Assembly (NCBI RefSeq): GCF_022807975.1
Contig: NZ_CP094358.1
Coordinates: 2,542,001-2,606,000, forward strand
Direction of reading: 5' to 3'
Source of the DNA: Abyssalbus ytuae
Lineage (GTDB): Bacteria > Bacteroidota > Bacteroidia > Flavobacteriales > Flavobacteriaceae
DNA length: 64,000 nucleotides
Shown here in pieces: positions 1 through 10,784 of the stretch. The first letter of the stretch is position 1, and every line of letters begins with the position of its first letter. The position numbers and the translations under genes were made by a program. The notes below the pieces were generated by a model. That model searched no databases and had not been told where the DNA came from. It worked only from the letters and a program-made list of their open reading frames with translations.

Positions 1-485
1 GAAATATCCGCGCAGATTTTGGAGACCTGTCTATTATGAGTTTGTACCTCCCTTCGGGAACAAATATAGAAAGGCTGGATCATAAACTAACCTACATGGA
101 CGATTTTCAGCACTATGTAAATGAATTAAAAAAACAAAAACCTAACCTTGTAATTTCAGGCGATTATAATATCTGTCACAGGGCAATTGATATTCACGAC
201 CCGGTAAGAAATGCAAAAGTTTCAGGATTTCTTCCGGTAGAAAGGGAATGGATAGATAATTTTATAAACAGTGGTTTTATTGACAGTTTCAGGTTTTTTA
301 ATAAAGAACCTCATAACTATTCATGGTGGAGCTACCGCGCCAATGCCAGAAATAATAACAAAGGCTGGCGGATAGATTACAACATGGTGGCACAACCTTT
401 GCAAGAAAAATTAAAAAGAGCCGTTATATTACCGGAGGCTAAACACAGCGATCATTGCCCTGTTTTAGTAGAATTAGATGTATAA
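1..485 (+). CDS. xth: Exodeoxyribonuclease III (AP endonuclease), 3' part
   Basis: This is the C-terminal part (about 160 residues) of an ExoIII/APE1-family nuclease, which cuts DNA at abasic sites and degrades 3' ends in base-excision repair. The reading frame is open back to base 3, so the gene starts outside the window; the first internal ATG at 36 is not the real start. Family motifs are visible: the SLYLPSG segment, the GDYNI motif (Asp and Asn for metal and phosphate), the IDYNMVA motif and the terminal HSDHCPV motif carrying the catalytic Asp-His. The usual length is about 255 residues, so roughly 95 are missing. It lies 6 bp before the OmpA-like lipoprotein gene on the same strand, so the two may be co-transcribed. 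Confidence 0.93.
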   Translation, partial: NIRADFGDLSIMSLYLPSGTNIERLDHKLTYMDDFQHYVNELKKQKPNLVISGDYNICHRAIDIHDPVRNAKVSGFLPVEREWIDNFINSGFIDSFRFFNKEPHNYSWWSYRANARNNNKGWRIDYNMVAQPLQEKLKRAVILPEAKHSDHCPVLVELDV

Positions 486-491
486 ATTAGA

Positions 492-1457
492 ATGTTTATG
501 ATGAGGAATATTTTCAGTGGAATTATAGTTTTATTATTAACATCTTCCTGCATATCAACGAAAGTTTTTAATGATTTAAAAGCTGATTATGACACTATGA
601 AGATGGAAAGAGACAGGTTGGTCGAAGAAAAAGGTGAACTCCAATCAGCAAATAATAAGTTGAAAAATGATTTGTCTTCTTTACAGGAAGCATATGATAA
701 AGCAGTGGCCGAAAGAGACAGGTTACGACAAGATTATGAGGCGGTTTCCAACAATCTTAAAAATTTACAGGCTTCGTATAATGCTTTAGAAAAAAACAGT
801 AATTCGGCAATTGCTGAAAATGTAAAAGCAAACCGAAATTTATTATCCCAACTGGAAGAAAAAGAAAAAGCCCTGGCGGCTGAAAGAGCAAGGTTAAACG
901 AATTGCAAAGACAATTGGATGCACGGTCGCGAAGGGTAGATGAGCTGGAAAATGTGATCGCTGCCAAAGATGCATCAATGAAACAGCTAAAAGATGCTAT
1001 ATCAAAGGCATTACTGGATTTTGAAGGCAAAGGATTAACCGTAGAACAAAGAGATGGTAAAGTATACGTTTCCATGGAAAATAAACTTTTATTTGAAAGT
1101 GGTAGTTGGGCTGTAGGGAGTGAAGGAAGAAGGGCTGTGGAGCAATTAGGGAATGTGTTGGCACAAAATCCGGATATTGCAATTTTGATAGAAGGACATA
1201 CCGATAATGTACCATATCGTGGTAACGACCATATAAGTGGTAATTGGGACCTTTCCACAAAGCGGGCTACTGCTATTGTAAAAATTCTCATGGAAAACAA
1301 GAATATAAAACCTGATAATTTAACCGCAGCAGGCAGGGGAGAGTATATACCCGTAGCCCCCAACGATACAGCAGAAGGAAAAGCAAAAAACAGACGGATA
1401 GAAGTCATTCTTACCCCTAAGCTTGATGAAATTACAAAGCTTTTAAGTGAAATTTAG
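492..1457 (+). CDS. OmpA-family outer-membrane lipoprotein with coiled coil
   Basis: A 321-residue lipoprotein predicted to anchor the outer membrane to peptidoglycan. A signal sequence ends in the lipobox LTSSC, with Cys20 as the lipidation site. Residues from about 27 to 175 are a long charged heptad-rich coiled coil. From about 200 on there is an OmpA-like peptidoglycan-binding domain, with GHTDNVPYRG near residue 234 and the closing NRRIEV near 299. Alternative Met starts exist at codons 3 and 4; either still gives a good signal peptide. The neighbouring exonuclease gene does not hint at function. Structural cell-envelope role inferred from the domain family only. Confidence 0.88.
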   Translation: MFMMRNIFSGIIVLLLTSSCISTKVFNDLKADYDTMKMERDRLVEEKGELQSANNKLKNDLSSLQEAYDKAVAERDRLRQDYEAVSNNLKNLQASYNALEKNSNSAIAENVKANRNLLSQLEEKEKALAAERARLNELQRQLDARSRRVDELENVIAAKDASMKQLKDAISKALLDFEGKGLTVEQRDGKVYVSMENKLLFESGSWAVGSEGRRAVEQLGNVLAQNPDIAILIEGHTDNVPYRGNDHISGNWDLSTKRATAIVKILMENKNIKPDNLTAAGRGEYIPVAPNDTAEGKAKNRRIEVILTPKLDEITKLLSEI

Positions 1458-1512
1458 CGGCTTTTCATTTTAATTTTTTTTAACATTTACGCTGATTAAA
1501 ATATTTAACTTT

Positions 1513-1543
1513 AAGACCTCTTTTGCCAGAAAAGAGGTTTTTT
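1513..1543 (+). terminator. Rho-independent terminator after the OmpA-like gene
   Basis: A 9-bp stem (ACCTCTTTT at 1516-1524 with AAAAGAGGT at 1530-1538) and a 5-nt loop are followed by a T run. It lies 56 bp after the OmpA-like stop codon and 30 bp before the next start. A weak -7 box (TAACTTTA, 1506-1513) sits just before it, so it could instead be a leader hairpin of the aldo-keto reductase gene. Confidence 0.75.
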
Positions 1544-1573
1544 AACTAATCAACTTTAAATTTTATAACTTTC

Positions 1574-2617
1574 ATGAAGTACACAAAACTTCCCGGAACC
1601 GATATTGATGTTAGTAAAATATGCCTGGGAACCATGACCTGGGGTAAGCAAAATACAGAAGCAGACGGACATGAACAAATGGATTATGCTTTAAACCAAG
1701 GAATTAATTTTTTTGATACTGCGGAGTTGTATGCGATACCTATTGAAAAAGAAACCCAGGGAGAAACCGAAAAAATTATAGGAACCTGGTTCAAAAAAAC
1801 CGGAAACCGTGATAAAATTATACTCGCTTCAAAAATTGCAGGCCCCGCCAGCCAGAACAGACATTTTATCAGGGAAGAAGGCTTTACCAAAAAGGCTTTT
1901 GACAATGCAATTCACGGGAGTTTAAAAAGATTGCAAACGGATTATATTGATCTTTACCAGCTACATTGGCCCGACAGAAAAGCAAATTTTTTTGGAAGAA
2001 GAGGCTATACGCACACCCAAGAGAATGCCAGGTGGGAAGATAATATTCATGAAATCCTTCATGTTTTACAAAACTATATTAAAGAAGGTAAAATAAGGCA
2101 TATCGGACTTTCTAATGATGTGCCGTGGAGTACCATGCGATATGTGGAAGAAGCAAAATATAATAAGTTACCTAAAATAAGTACCGTTCAAAATCCTTAT
2201 AATTTACTGAACAGGACGTATGAAATTGGCATGGCGGAAGTTTCAATAAGGGAAAATGTAGGGTTACTACCTTACTCTCCACTAGCATTTGGACGTTTAA
2301 CAAATAAGTCTATAGAGAAAAAAGGAATTGAAAAGGCCCGCTTGACCTTGTTTCCTTTTATGGCCAGGTATAATTCGGAAAATTCCCTGAAAGCTACAAA
2401 AATGTATTATGACTTAGCTAAAGAAAACGGAATGTCGCTTGCTACTATGGCACTTTCATTTATAAACACACAACCTTTTGTTGCCAGTAACATTATAGGG
2501 GCAACAACCATGGAACAATTAAAAGAAAATATTAGCAGTATACATATTGAGTTAAATGAGGAAATTTTGCAGAAAATTAATGAGATACACGAATTGATAC
2601 CCAATCCGGCACCTTAA
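1574..2617 (+). CDS. tas: Aldo/keto reductase, Tas-like
   Basis: A 347-residue NADPH-dependent aldo/keto reductase of the Tas/YghZ type, soluble TIM barrel. The full catalytic tetrad is present: Asp48 and Tyr53 (in FFDTAELY), Lys87 (LASK) and His131 (QLHWPDR). Length and the opening MKYTKLPGTDIDVSKICLGTM pattern match E. coli Tas (346 residues). Substrate cannot be told from sequence. The stop codon overlaps that of radA on the other strand by 4 bp, so the two genes converge without room for a separate terminator. Confidence 0.92.
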   Translation: MKYTKLPGTDIDVSKICLGTMTWGKQNTEADGHEQMDYALNQGINFFDTAELYAIPIEKETQGETEKIIGTWFKKTGNRDKIILASKIAGPASQNRHFIREEGFTKKAFDNAIHGSLKRLQTDYIDLYQLHWPDRKANFFGRRGYTHTQENARWEDNIHEILHVLQNYIKEGKIRHIGLSNDVPWSTMRYVEEAKYNKLPKISTVQNPYNLLNRTYEIGMAEVSIRENVGLLPYSPLAFGRLTNKSIEKKGIEKARLTLFPFMARYNSENSLKATKMYYDLAKENGMSLATMALSFINTQPFVASNIIGATTMEQLKENISSIHIELNEEILQKINEIHELIPNPAP

Positions 2618-3975
2618 CCAAATAACTCTCTGACCACATCTTCAATACGTGAAACAAGTTTTAACTGAATTTGTGGGTTTTTTACGGAAATTTTATTGTG
2701 TTTGGAAACAAAAATGGTAGCAAAGCCTAATTTTTCGGCTTCCATAATACGTTGATCTACTCGTTGTACAGGCCGTATTTCGCCGGCTAAGCCTATTTCG
2801 GCTGCAAAGCATATATCTTTTTCTATAGGAATATCTTCATTGCTGGAAAGTATAGCTGCAATCACGGCCAGGTCAATTGCAGGGTCATCTACTGTTATTC
2901 CTCCCGTTATATTGAGAAAAACATCCTTTGCACCAAGCTTAAACCCTGCTCTTTTTTCTAAAACAGCCAAAAGCATATTTAGTCTTTTTACGTTGTAACC
3001 CGTAGTGCTTCGTTGAGGTGTTCCGTAAACAGCAGTACTTACAAGAGCCTGGATTTCTATCATAAGAGGACGCATTCCTTCAAGTGTAGCAGCAATGGCT
3101 GTTCCGCTTAAATCCTGATCGTGGTTTGAAATAAGGATCTCAGACGGGTTGCTCACTTCTCTTAGTCCGCTTCCCTGCATTTCATAAATTCCTAATTCCG
3201 CAGTAGAGCCAAACCGGTTTTTTAAAGCTCTTAATATTCTGTAAACATGATTTCTGTCTCCCTCAAACTGAAGTACCGTATCAACCATATGTTCCAGGAT
3301 TTTGGGCCCGGCTATGTTTCCGTCTTTTGTAATATGACCTATAAGAATCACCGGAGTACCGGACTCTTTAGCAAATTTGATCAGTTCTGAAGTACATTCA
3401 CGTATTTGAGAAATACTCCCTGCAGATGATTCAATATAATCAGAATGCAGCGTTTGAATAGAATCAATTACAAGGATATCGGGATTGATATTTTCTGCCT
3501 GTTTAAAAATGTTTTGGGTTTTAGTTTCGGTTAGGATATAGCAATTTTCACTATTCGGATGTATGCGTTCTGCCCGCATTTTTATTTGCTTCTGGCTTTC
3601 TTCACCAGAAACATACAGGGTTTTTACAGGGAGTTGAAGGGCAATTTGTAATAAAAGGGTGCTTTTGCCTATGCCTGGTTCACCCCCTAGCAAGGTAACT
3701 GATCCGGGAACAATGCCTCCGCCGAGTACCCGGTTAAATTCATTGTCGCCTGAAGTAATCCGCATTTCCTGTGAACCATCAATTTCATTAATTTTTAATG
3801 GTTTTGACGTTCTTTTTGATGACATATCAGGAGACTTCCAGCTTTTTTTTTCTTCTTTTTGAATGATTTCTTCAACAATGGTGTTCCATTCCTTGCAGGC
3901 AGAACACTGCCCCTGCCATTTTGTAAATTGGGTTCCACAGTTTTGACAGAAAAAAGAAGTTTTTACTTTGGCCAT
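2614..3975 (-). CDS. radA: DNA repair protein RadA
   Basis: A 453-residue RecA-like ATPase that drives branch migration in homologous recombination. Domains in order: a four-cysteine zinc finger (C10, C13, C24, C27), a RecA-type ATPase with Walker A GEPGIGKST at 98-106, the RadA-specific KNRFG motif at 252-256, and a C-terminal Lon-protease-like domain lacking the protease dyad. Full length for the family. A -7 promoter box lies about 48 bp upstream at 4023-4030, so it is likely expressed on its own. Confidence 0.97.
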   Translation of the reverse strand: MAKVKTSFFCQNCGTQFTKWQGQCSACKEWNTIVEEIIQKEEKKSWKSPDMSSKRTSKPLKINEIDGSQEMRITSGDNEFNRVLGGGIVPGSVTLLGGEPGIGKSTLLLQIALQLPVKTLYVSGEESQKQIKMRAERIHPNSENCYILTETKTQNIFKQAENINPDILVIDSIQTLHSDYIESSAGSISQIRECTSELIKFAKESGTPVILIGHITKDGNIAGPKILEHMVDTVLQFEGDRNHVYRILRALKNRFGSTAELGIYEMQGSGLREVSNPSEILISNHDQDLSGTAIAATLEGMRPLMIEIQALVSTAVYGTPQRSTTGYNVKRLNMLLAVLEKRAGFKLGAKDVFLNITGGITVDDPAIDLAVIAAILSSNEDIPIEKDICFAAEIGLAGEIRPVQRVDQRIMEAEKLGFATIFVSKHNKISVKNPQIQLKLVSRIEDVVRELFG

Positions 3976-4022
3976 TGTTTGAAAGAAGTTAATATGTTAT
4001 TAGTTAATTAAATAATGGATAT

Positions 4023-4030
4023 CAAAAATA
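4023..4030 (-). promoter_or_regulatory. Promoter -7 box of radA
   Basis: On the minus strand this reads TATTTTTG, matching the Bacteroidota -7 consensus TAnnTTTG, 48 bp before the radA start. No clear TTG was found at the -33 position. Confidence 0.5.
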
Positions 4031-4055
4031 GAGGAATGAATTTATTTAATATAAT

Positions 4056-4505
4056 TTAGAGATACTTTTCCATGTTAGGTAAAAAGCGACCTTCTATTAA
4101 ACTTTCTTTTTTCTGAATTGTGGTAAAACCAAATTTTTTATAAAAATTTTCAGCATTTGGATCTGAAATTACTTTAATGATTTCAATGTTATTCAATTTT
4201 AACCTTTTGAATAGATCATTCATCATGAATGTCCCTAATCCCTTTCCAATGTAAGCAGGTAGAATAAAGAAAAAATCGAGTTCAACTAATTTAGAAGATT
4301 TTTTTATAAATGAATAGCAGCCAACAATTGTATTATTAAAAATGAGTTTACAGACTACATTTTTTAATATGTAATCAGAAGAGATCGTTAGGTCATTATC
4401 CCATTTTTTCATGATTGAAGGAGGATACCCCCAGAAAGCCTTTGATTTTTTAACCAGTCCGGTCAAAATTATATGGTCATCAGGATTCGCGTTTTTTATA
4501 ATCAT
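4056..4505 (-). CDS. GNAT-family N-acetyltransferase
   Basis: A 149-residue protein with the GNAT fold. The acetyl-CoA pyrophosphate-binding loop is seen at IGKGLG (Q/RxxGxG type), after a beta strand with ELDFFFILP, and the C-terminal region holds the usual FYKKFGF motif. Substrate unknown. It starts at an ATG complementary to 4503-4505. It stands 63 bp from the esterase-like gene on the same strand and 80 bp before radA; no promoter of its own was recognised. Confidence 0.85.
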   Translation of the reverse strand: MIIKNANPDDHIILTGLVKKSKAFWGYPPSIMKKWDNDLTISSDYILKNVVCKLIFNNTIVGCYSFIKKSSKLVELDFFFILPAYIGKGLGTFMMNDLFKRLKLNNIEIIKVISDPNAENFYKKFGFTTIQKKESLIEGRFLPNMEKYL

Positions 4506-4568
4506 GAAAATTCACTTCAAGGTTTTCTATACGATTGTACATGGTAATAAATAACTTAATTAACGAAA

Positions 4569-5726
4569 TTAATACCCAAAATCTTCTTTAATAGAAGTAA
4601 TTCTGTCCAGCATTAAATCTTTGGTAAGAAAATCAATTTCACTCATGGTAAAAGCATTTTCATAAGTCTTTAAAGCTTTTTTGGGCTCACCCATTTGTTC
4701 ATAATATTCTGCAAGGAAAAAGAATCCGAGCATAGTATCAGGGAATTCTTTTTTAGAAATGTCGGAAAGTCTTTCTAAAGATTCCAGGTCGTCATATTTT
4801 TTAGTTTTTATAACGGAATATATAGCCATTATATCGTTTAGCGGAATAGGTTTTTCAAAGCCAAAAAGTTCTTTAATAGTTTCCTGTTTTTTAATCAGAT
4901 AGTTTATTACCGGGGCTTCATGTGTAATAACATTCTTGTCATATTCTTCTTTGCTTATTGGTTCATACAGGTCAAACATCAGGTCTATGGCTTTTGGTAT
5001 TCCGTAAGATGCAGCGGTAAAAGGGGTAGCATTTTCAAAATTATCATAAAAATAGTAAAACTTAGGATTGTCAATAGTTTTAAGCATACCGTTTAAAGCA
5101 GAAATTCTTTCTTTATCTTCTTTATCCAGATTTCTTTCTGAATTGGCCAGGTAATAAAATTTCCTGTCTTCAAACTGACTCAGCCTGTCGGCAATTCTCT
5201 CGGTCATTTGAGGTGCAAAAGTTGGTGAAAGGCTTATGTAAGCATCAAACAGGGGGTTGTCTTTAAATAAATAATAATTTATAAAATTTGCAGTAATACC
5301 ATGTCCTGCCACAGCTTTAAATTCTGCAAGATTATAATTTTGTTGTATAAGAGGTACTACTTCCCTTTCTATAAAATCAAAAAACAACTTTCCTTTCTCT
5401 TTGGGTAAACCGTCTTCATCACTAAAATCGCAATCGGAAAATCGTAGATTATTATATCCCTGGTTAATACCTACCACAATACTTTTGGGCATTAAGTCAT
5501 TGTAAGAGTTAAATTTAACCGAGGCTACTACCAAATCAAAAAGATAATCACCATCCAATACAATAAAAAGAGGATATTTTTTCTCGGGATCGTAATCTTC
5601 AGGAATATAGAACTGAAATTGCCTGGTTTCTCCCAGAATGGTTGAGTCATACTTGGTTTTTTTTACCTGACCGAAGATGTTTAATGAAAATAAAAGGCAT
5701 AATAGGCTAATCAAAGTAGTTTTCAT
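4569..5726 (-). CDS. Esterase-fold (alpha/beta hydrolase) protein with TPR-like tail
   Basis: A 385-residue exported protein: a signal peptide (cleaved near FG-QVKK) followed by a PF00756-type putative esterase fold, with RQFQFYIPEDYDPEKKYPL and VLDGDYLF typical of this group, and then an alpha-helical C-terminal part with a TPR-like helix pair (FFLAEYYEQMGEPKKALKTY). The nucleophile elbow reads AGHGITAN instead of GxSxG, so the catalytic serine seems absent. It ends a minus-strand run panC-panD-flippase-this gene, 40 bp behind the flippase. Function may be structural or binding rather than catalytic. Confidence 0.75.
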   Translation of the reverse strand: MKTTLISLLCLLFSLNIFGQVKKTKYDSTILGETRQFQFYIPEDYDPEKKYPLFIVLDGDYLFDLVVASVKFNSYNDLMPKSIVVGINQGYNNLRFSDCDFSDEDGLPKEKGKLFFDFIEREVVPLIQQNYNLAEFKAVAGHGITANFINYYLFKDNPLFDAYISLSPTFAPQMTERIADRLSQFEDRKFYYLANSERNLDKEDKERISALNGMLKTIDNPKFYYFYDNFENATPFTAASYGIPKAIDLMFDLYEPISKEEYDKNVITHEAPVINYLIKKQETIKELFGFEKPIPLNDIMAIYSVIKTKKYDDLESLERLSDISKKEFPDTMLGFFFLAEYYEQMGEPKKALKTYENAFTMSEIDFLTKDLMLDRITSIKEDFGY

Positions 5727-5766
5727 GGCTAAGTTAAGATTATAAATGCGTTAGCAAGATAAAAAA

Positions 5767-6717
5767 TTATTTCTTTCTGTTGTAAACAGGAAGAAAAAGA
5801 AATGATAAAGCGCCATAAACAATTACAAGAAGTGTTTGGCAACTCCATATAATCCACCCTAATGCGGTTCCGGAAGCATAATCAATTCCAAAAAGGAGAA
5901 GGGTTTCAGCCACTAAAAAAGGGTAAGAGCCTATACCGCCATTTGTAAAAGATACTGATAATGACCCCATTACAAAGGCAATGATTGAAGTGCCGACCGA
6001 GACGTTGGAAGTTTCTTTAATAGCAAAAAAGCAAACATAAAACATAATTAAATACATACACCATATAAAAATAGTATGGGCAATAAACTGCCACTTTTTT
6101 TTCATGGTTATAATAGTCATTATTCCTTCTTTTAATCCTAAAATAAAACCTTTTATTTTTTGCCCTGTTTTGGATTTGGTCCTTTTCAGAAGATATAGGA
6201 AGATTAAAAAAAGTAACCCTCCGGCTATAATTAAAATGATAAATTTGGAGGTGTTAATATTTTTATCTTCTAAAAAACTGACCAAAACATCAAATTTTAA
6301 AATAAATGCGGTAAGAATTAAAGAGAGGAGAATAATTAAATCGGCAATCCTTTCGGCTACAATGGTACCAAAACCTTTTTCAAAAGGAATCTTTTCATAT
6401 CGTGAAAGTACCAATGCCCTGGATACTTCTCCGGATCGGGGTATGGCAAGGTTCATTAAATAAGCAATGCCCACTGCCATTAAGCTATTTGCATAACTGG
6501 TTTTATACCCCATTGGTTCTAAAGTATACCTCCACCGATATGCCCGGGAAAGATGGCTTGCAAACCCAAAAATCATTGACAAAACAACATAAAAGTAATT
6601 TGCTTTGGTAAATTGTTGTTTTAGTTCTGCAAATTGAGTGGGGGTAAATTTAGAGTAAGTATACCAGATAAGAAAAAAACCAATAATTAACGGAATGATA
6701 ATTTTTAGTTTTTTCAA
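5767..6717 (-). CDS. YbhN/UPF0104-family flippase-like membrane protein
   Basis: A 316-residue inner-membrane protein with about eight hydrophobic helices and the lysylphosphatidylglycerol synthase transmembrane-region (flippase-like) signature: RAYRWRYTL near residue 60, NLAIPRSGEVSRALVL and ERIADLIILL, and a C-terminal GSLSVSFTNGGIGSYP motif. The soluble synthetase domain of MprF is absent, so it is a stand-alone transmembrane protein. The start codon is TTG. It follows panD by 9 bp, so it is likely co-transcribed with the pantothenate genes. The lipid moved, if any, is unknown. Confidence 0.85.
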   Translation of the reverse strand: MKKLKIIIPLIIGFFLIWYTYSKFTPTQFAELKQQFTKANYFYVVLSMIFGFASHLSRAYRWRYTLEPMGYKTSYANSLMAVGIAYLMNLAIPRSGEVSRALVLSRYEKIPFEKGFGTIVAERIADLIILLSLILTAFILKFDVLVSFLEDKNINTSKFIILIIAGGLLFLIFLYLLKRTKSKTGQKIKGFILGLKEGIMTIITMKKKWQFIAHTIFIWCMYLIMFYVCFFAIKETSNVSVGTSIIAFVMGSLSVSFTNGGIGSYPFLVAETLLLFGIDYASGTALGWIIWSCQTLLVIVYGALSFLFLPVYNRKK

Positions 6718-6726
6718 AGTTTGCTT

Positions 6727-7077
6727 TTAATTTAATGAATTGTTTTTTTCGTCGGGGAAAATAAGTGTGGGTTTGAAGGTCTTTGCTTTTTCAAAATCCA
6801 TTATCCCATAGGATATTATTATAATAACGTCTCCTTTTTGCACTTTTCTGGCAGCAGGGCCATTCAGGGTAATTTCACCGCTATTTTTTGAGCCTTTAAT
6901 AACATAAGTCTCTAATCGCTCTCCATTGTTAATGTTGACAATCTGAACTTTTTCACCTTCAATAATATTGGCAGCTTCCATTAATGTTTCATCAACGGTT
7001 ATACTTCCAATATAATTTAGTTCGGCACCGGTAACGGTAACCCTGTGAATTTTAGATTTTACTACTTCTATCTGCAT
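6727..7077 (-). CDS. panD: Aspartate 1-decarboxylase (pyruvoyl enzyme precursor)
   Basis: A 116-residue proenzyme that makes beta-alanine from aspartate for pantothenate and CoA synthesis. The self-cleavage site is visible as YIGS, with Gly24-Ser25 the processing bond that yields the pyruvoyl group. The conserved N-terminal Lys and the NGPAAR segment are present. It lies 13 bp downstream of panC in the same operon, which supplies both halves of the pantothenate branch point. Confidence 0.97.
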   Translation of the reverse strand: MQIEVVKSKIHRVTVTGAELNYIGSITVDETLMEAANIIEGEKVQIVNINNGERLETYVIKGSKNSGEITLNGPAARKVQKGDVIIIISYGIMDFEKAKTFKPTLIFPDEKNNSLN

Positions 7078-7090
7078 GGCACAAAGGTAT

Positions 7091-7939
7091 TTAATTTAGA
7101 GCAATATTGTCTATGAGTCGTATATCATTTACGTATACTGCAACAAAAGCTCTGTAGGTTTCATTTTTTTTCTTTCTTTTAACAGTTTTAAGAGTATTGG
7201 AGTCAGCAATTTCAAAATATTCCAGATTAAACAGTTTATTGTTTTGAAATTGTTTTTGTACCCATTCCTGTACTTTATTAGCACTTTTTGTGCCAAACTT
7301 TTCTTTTGCTTTTTGAAGGGTTTCGTAAATAAATGATGCTTGGCTTCGTATATAGCCGGGAAGTCTTTCATTCCGTGAGCTCATGGCCAGTCCGTTGGAC
7401 TCCCTGCTAATAGGGCATCCCACAATATTCACGGGGATTTCGTGTTTTTTTACAAGTTTTTTTATTATCAAAAGCTGTTGGTAATCTTTTTCACCAAAAT
7501 AAGCATCATCGGGTTTTACAATGGTAAAAAGTTCTTTTACTATGGTGCCGACACCGTCAAAATGTCCTTTTCTGAATTTTCCTTCCATTTCATTCTCCAA
7601 TCCGTCAAAATCAAACCTTTCTGATTTTACATTATTTTCGTATACTTCATCAACCGAAGGGGCAAAAACAATAACAGAATTATTTAAGCTGCGAAGGGTT
7701 TCAATATCTTCATTAAAGTGCCTGGGGTATTTTTTAAGATCAGATTCATTATCAAACTGTGTAGGGTTTACAAAAATACTTACCACCACAATATCATTAT
7801 TTTTTAAAGCTTTTTTTACAAGTGACAGGTGTCCTTTATGTAAAGCTCCCATAGTAGGCACTAATCCTACGCTGGAACCTTGCTGCTTTAAATTTTCAAT
7901 ATGAATATTTAGCGGTTTTTTTTGATGAAAAATTTCCAT
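7091..7939 (-). CDS. panC: Pantothenate synthetase
   Basis: A 282-residue cytosolic ligase that joins pantoate and beta-alanine with ATP. The ATP-binding [10 protein letters not shown] motif is at 28-37, followed by FVNPTQFD, the FGEKDYQQL segment and SSRNERL (KMSKS-like loop). Normal length. First gene of the minus-strand run panC-panD-flippase-esterase-like, with a -7 box (7960-7967) about 20 bp before the ATG. It is transcribed divergently from the glycogen-synthase-like gene. Confidence 0.97.
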   Translation of the reverse strand: MEIFHQKKPLNIHIENLKQQGSSVGLVPTMGALHKGHLSLVKKALKNNDIVVVSIFVNPTQFDNESDLKKYPRHFNEDIETLRSLNNSVIVFAPSVDEVYENNVKSERFDFDGLENEMEGKFRKGHFDGVGTIVKELFTIVKPDDAYFGEKDYQQLLIIKKLVKKHEIPVNIVGCPISRESNGLAMSSRNERLPGYIRSQASFIYETLQKAKEKFGTKSANKVQEWVQKQFQNNKLFNLEYFEIADSNTLKTVKRKKKNETYRAFVAVYVNDIRLIDNIALN

Positions 7940-7959
7940 AAATAAAAATTAAAAGTGTG

Positions 7960-7967
7960 CAAAGCTA
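7960..7967 (-). promoter_or_regulatory. Promoter -7 box of panC
   Basis: Reads TAGCTTTG on the minus strand, a full match to TAnnTTTG, giving a predicted leader of only about 15 nt before the panC ATG. It lies 31 bp from the opposed promoter of the next gene. Confidence 0.6.
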
Positions 7968-7998
7968 TGTAAATAAAATAATTTAGGCATATTTTTTG

Positions 7999-8006
7999 TA
8001 ATTTTG
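7999..8006 (+). promoter_or_regulatory. Promoter -7 box of the GT5-like gene
   Basis: TAATTTTG followed by CA, matching TAnnTTTG. The start site should fall near 8010-8013, about 35 nt before the ATG at 8046. Confidence 0.6.
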
Positions 8007-8045
8007 CATGCTTTAGGCCAATAATAAAGAAATAGATTGAATTTT

Positions 8046-10771
<2,726 letters not shown>

Positions 10772-10784
10772 ATAAAAAGAGATT

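Noticed and set aside
734-1408. 224-codon minus-strand frame inside the OmpA-like gene
   Set aside because: It is antisense to a clear coiled-coil lipoprotein gene and its composition (Ser/Phe/Leu-rich) reflects the reverse of that sequence.
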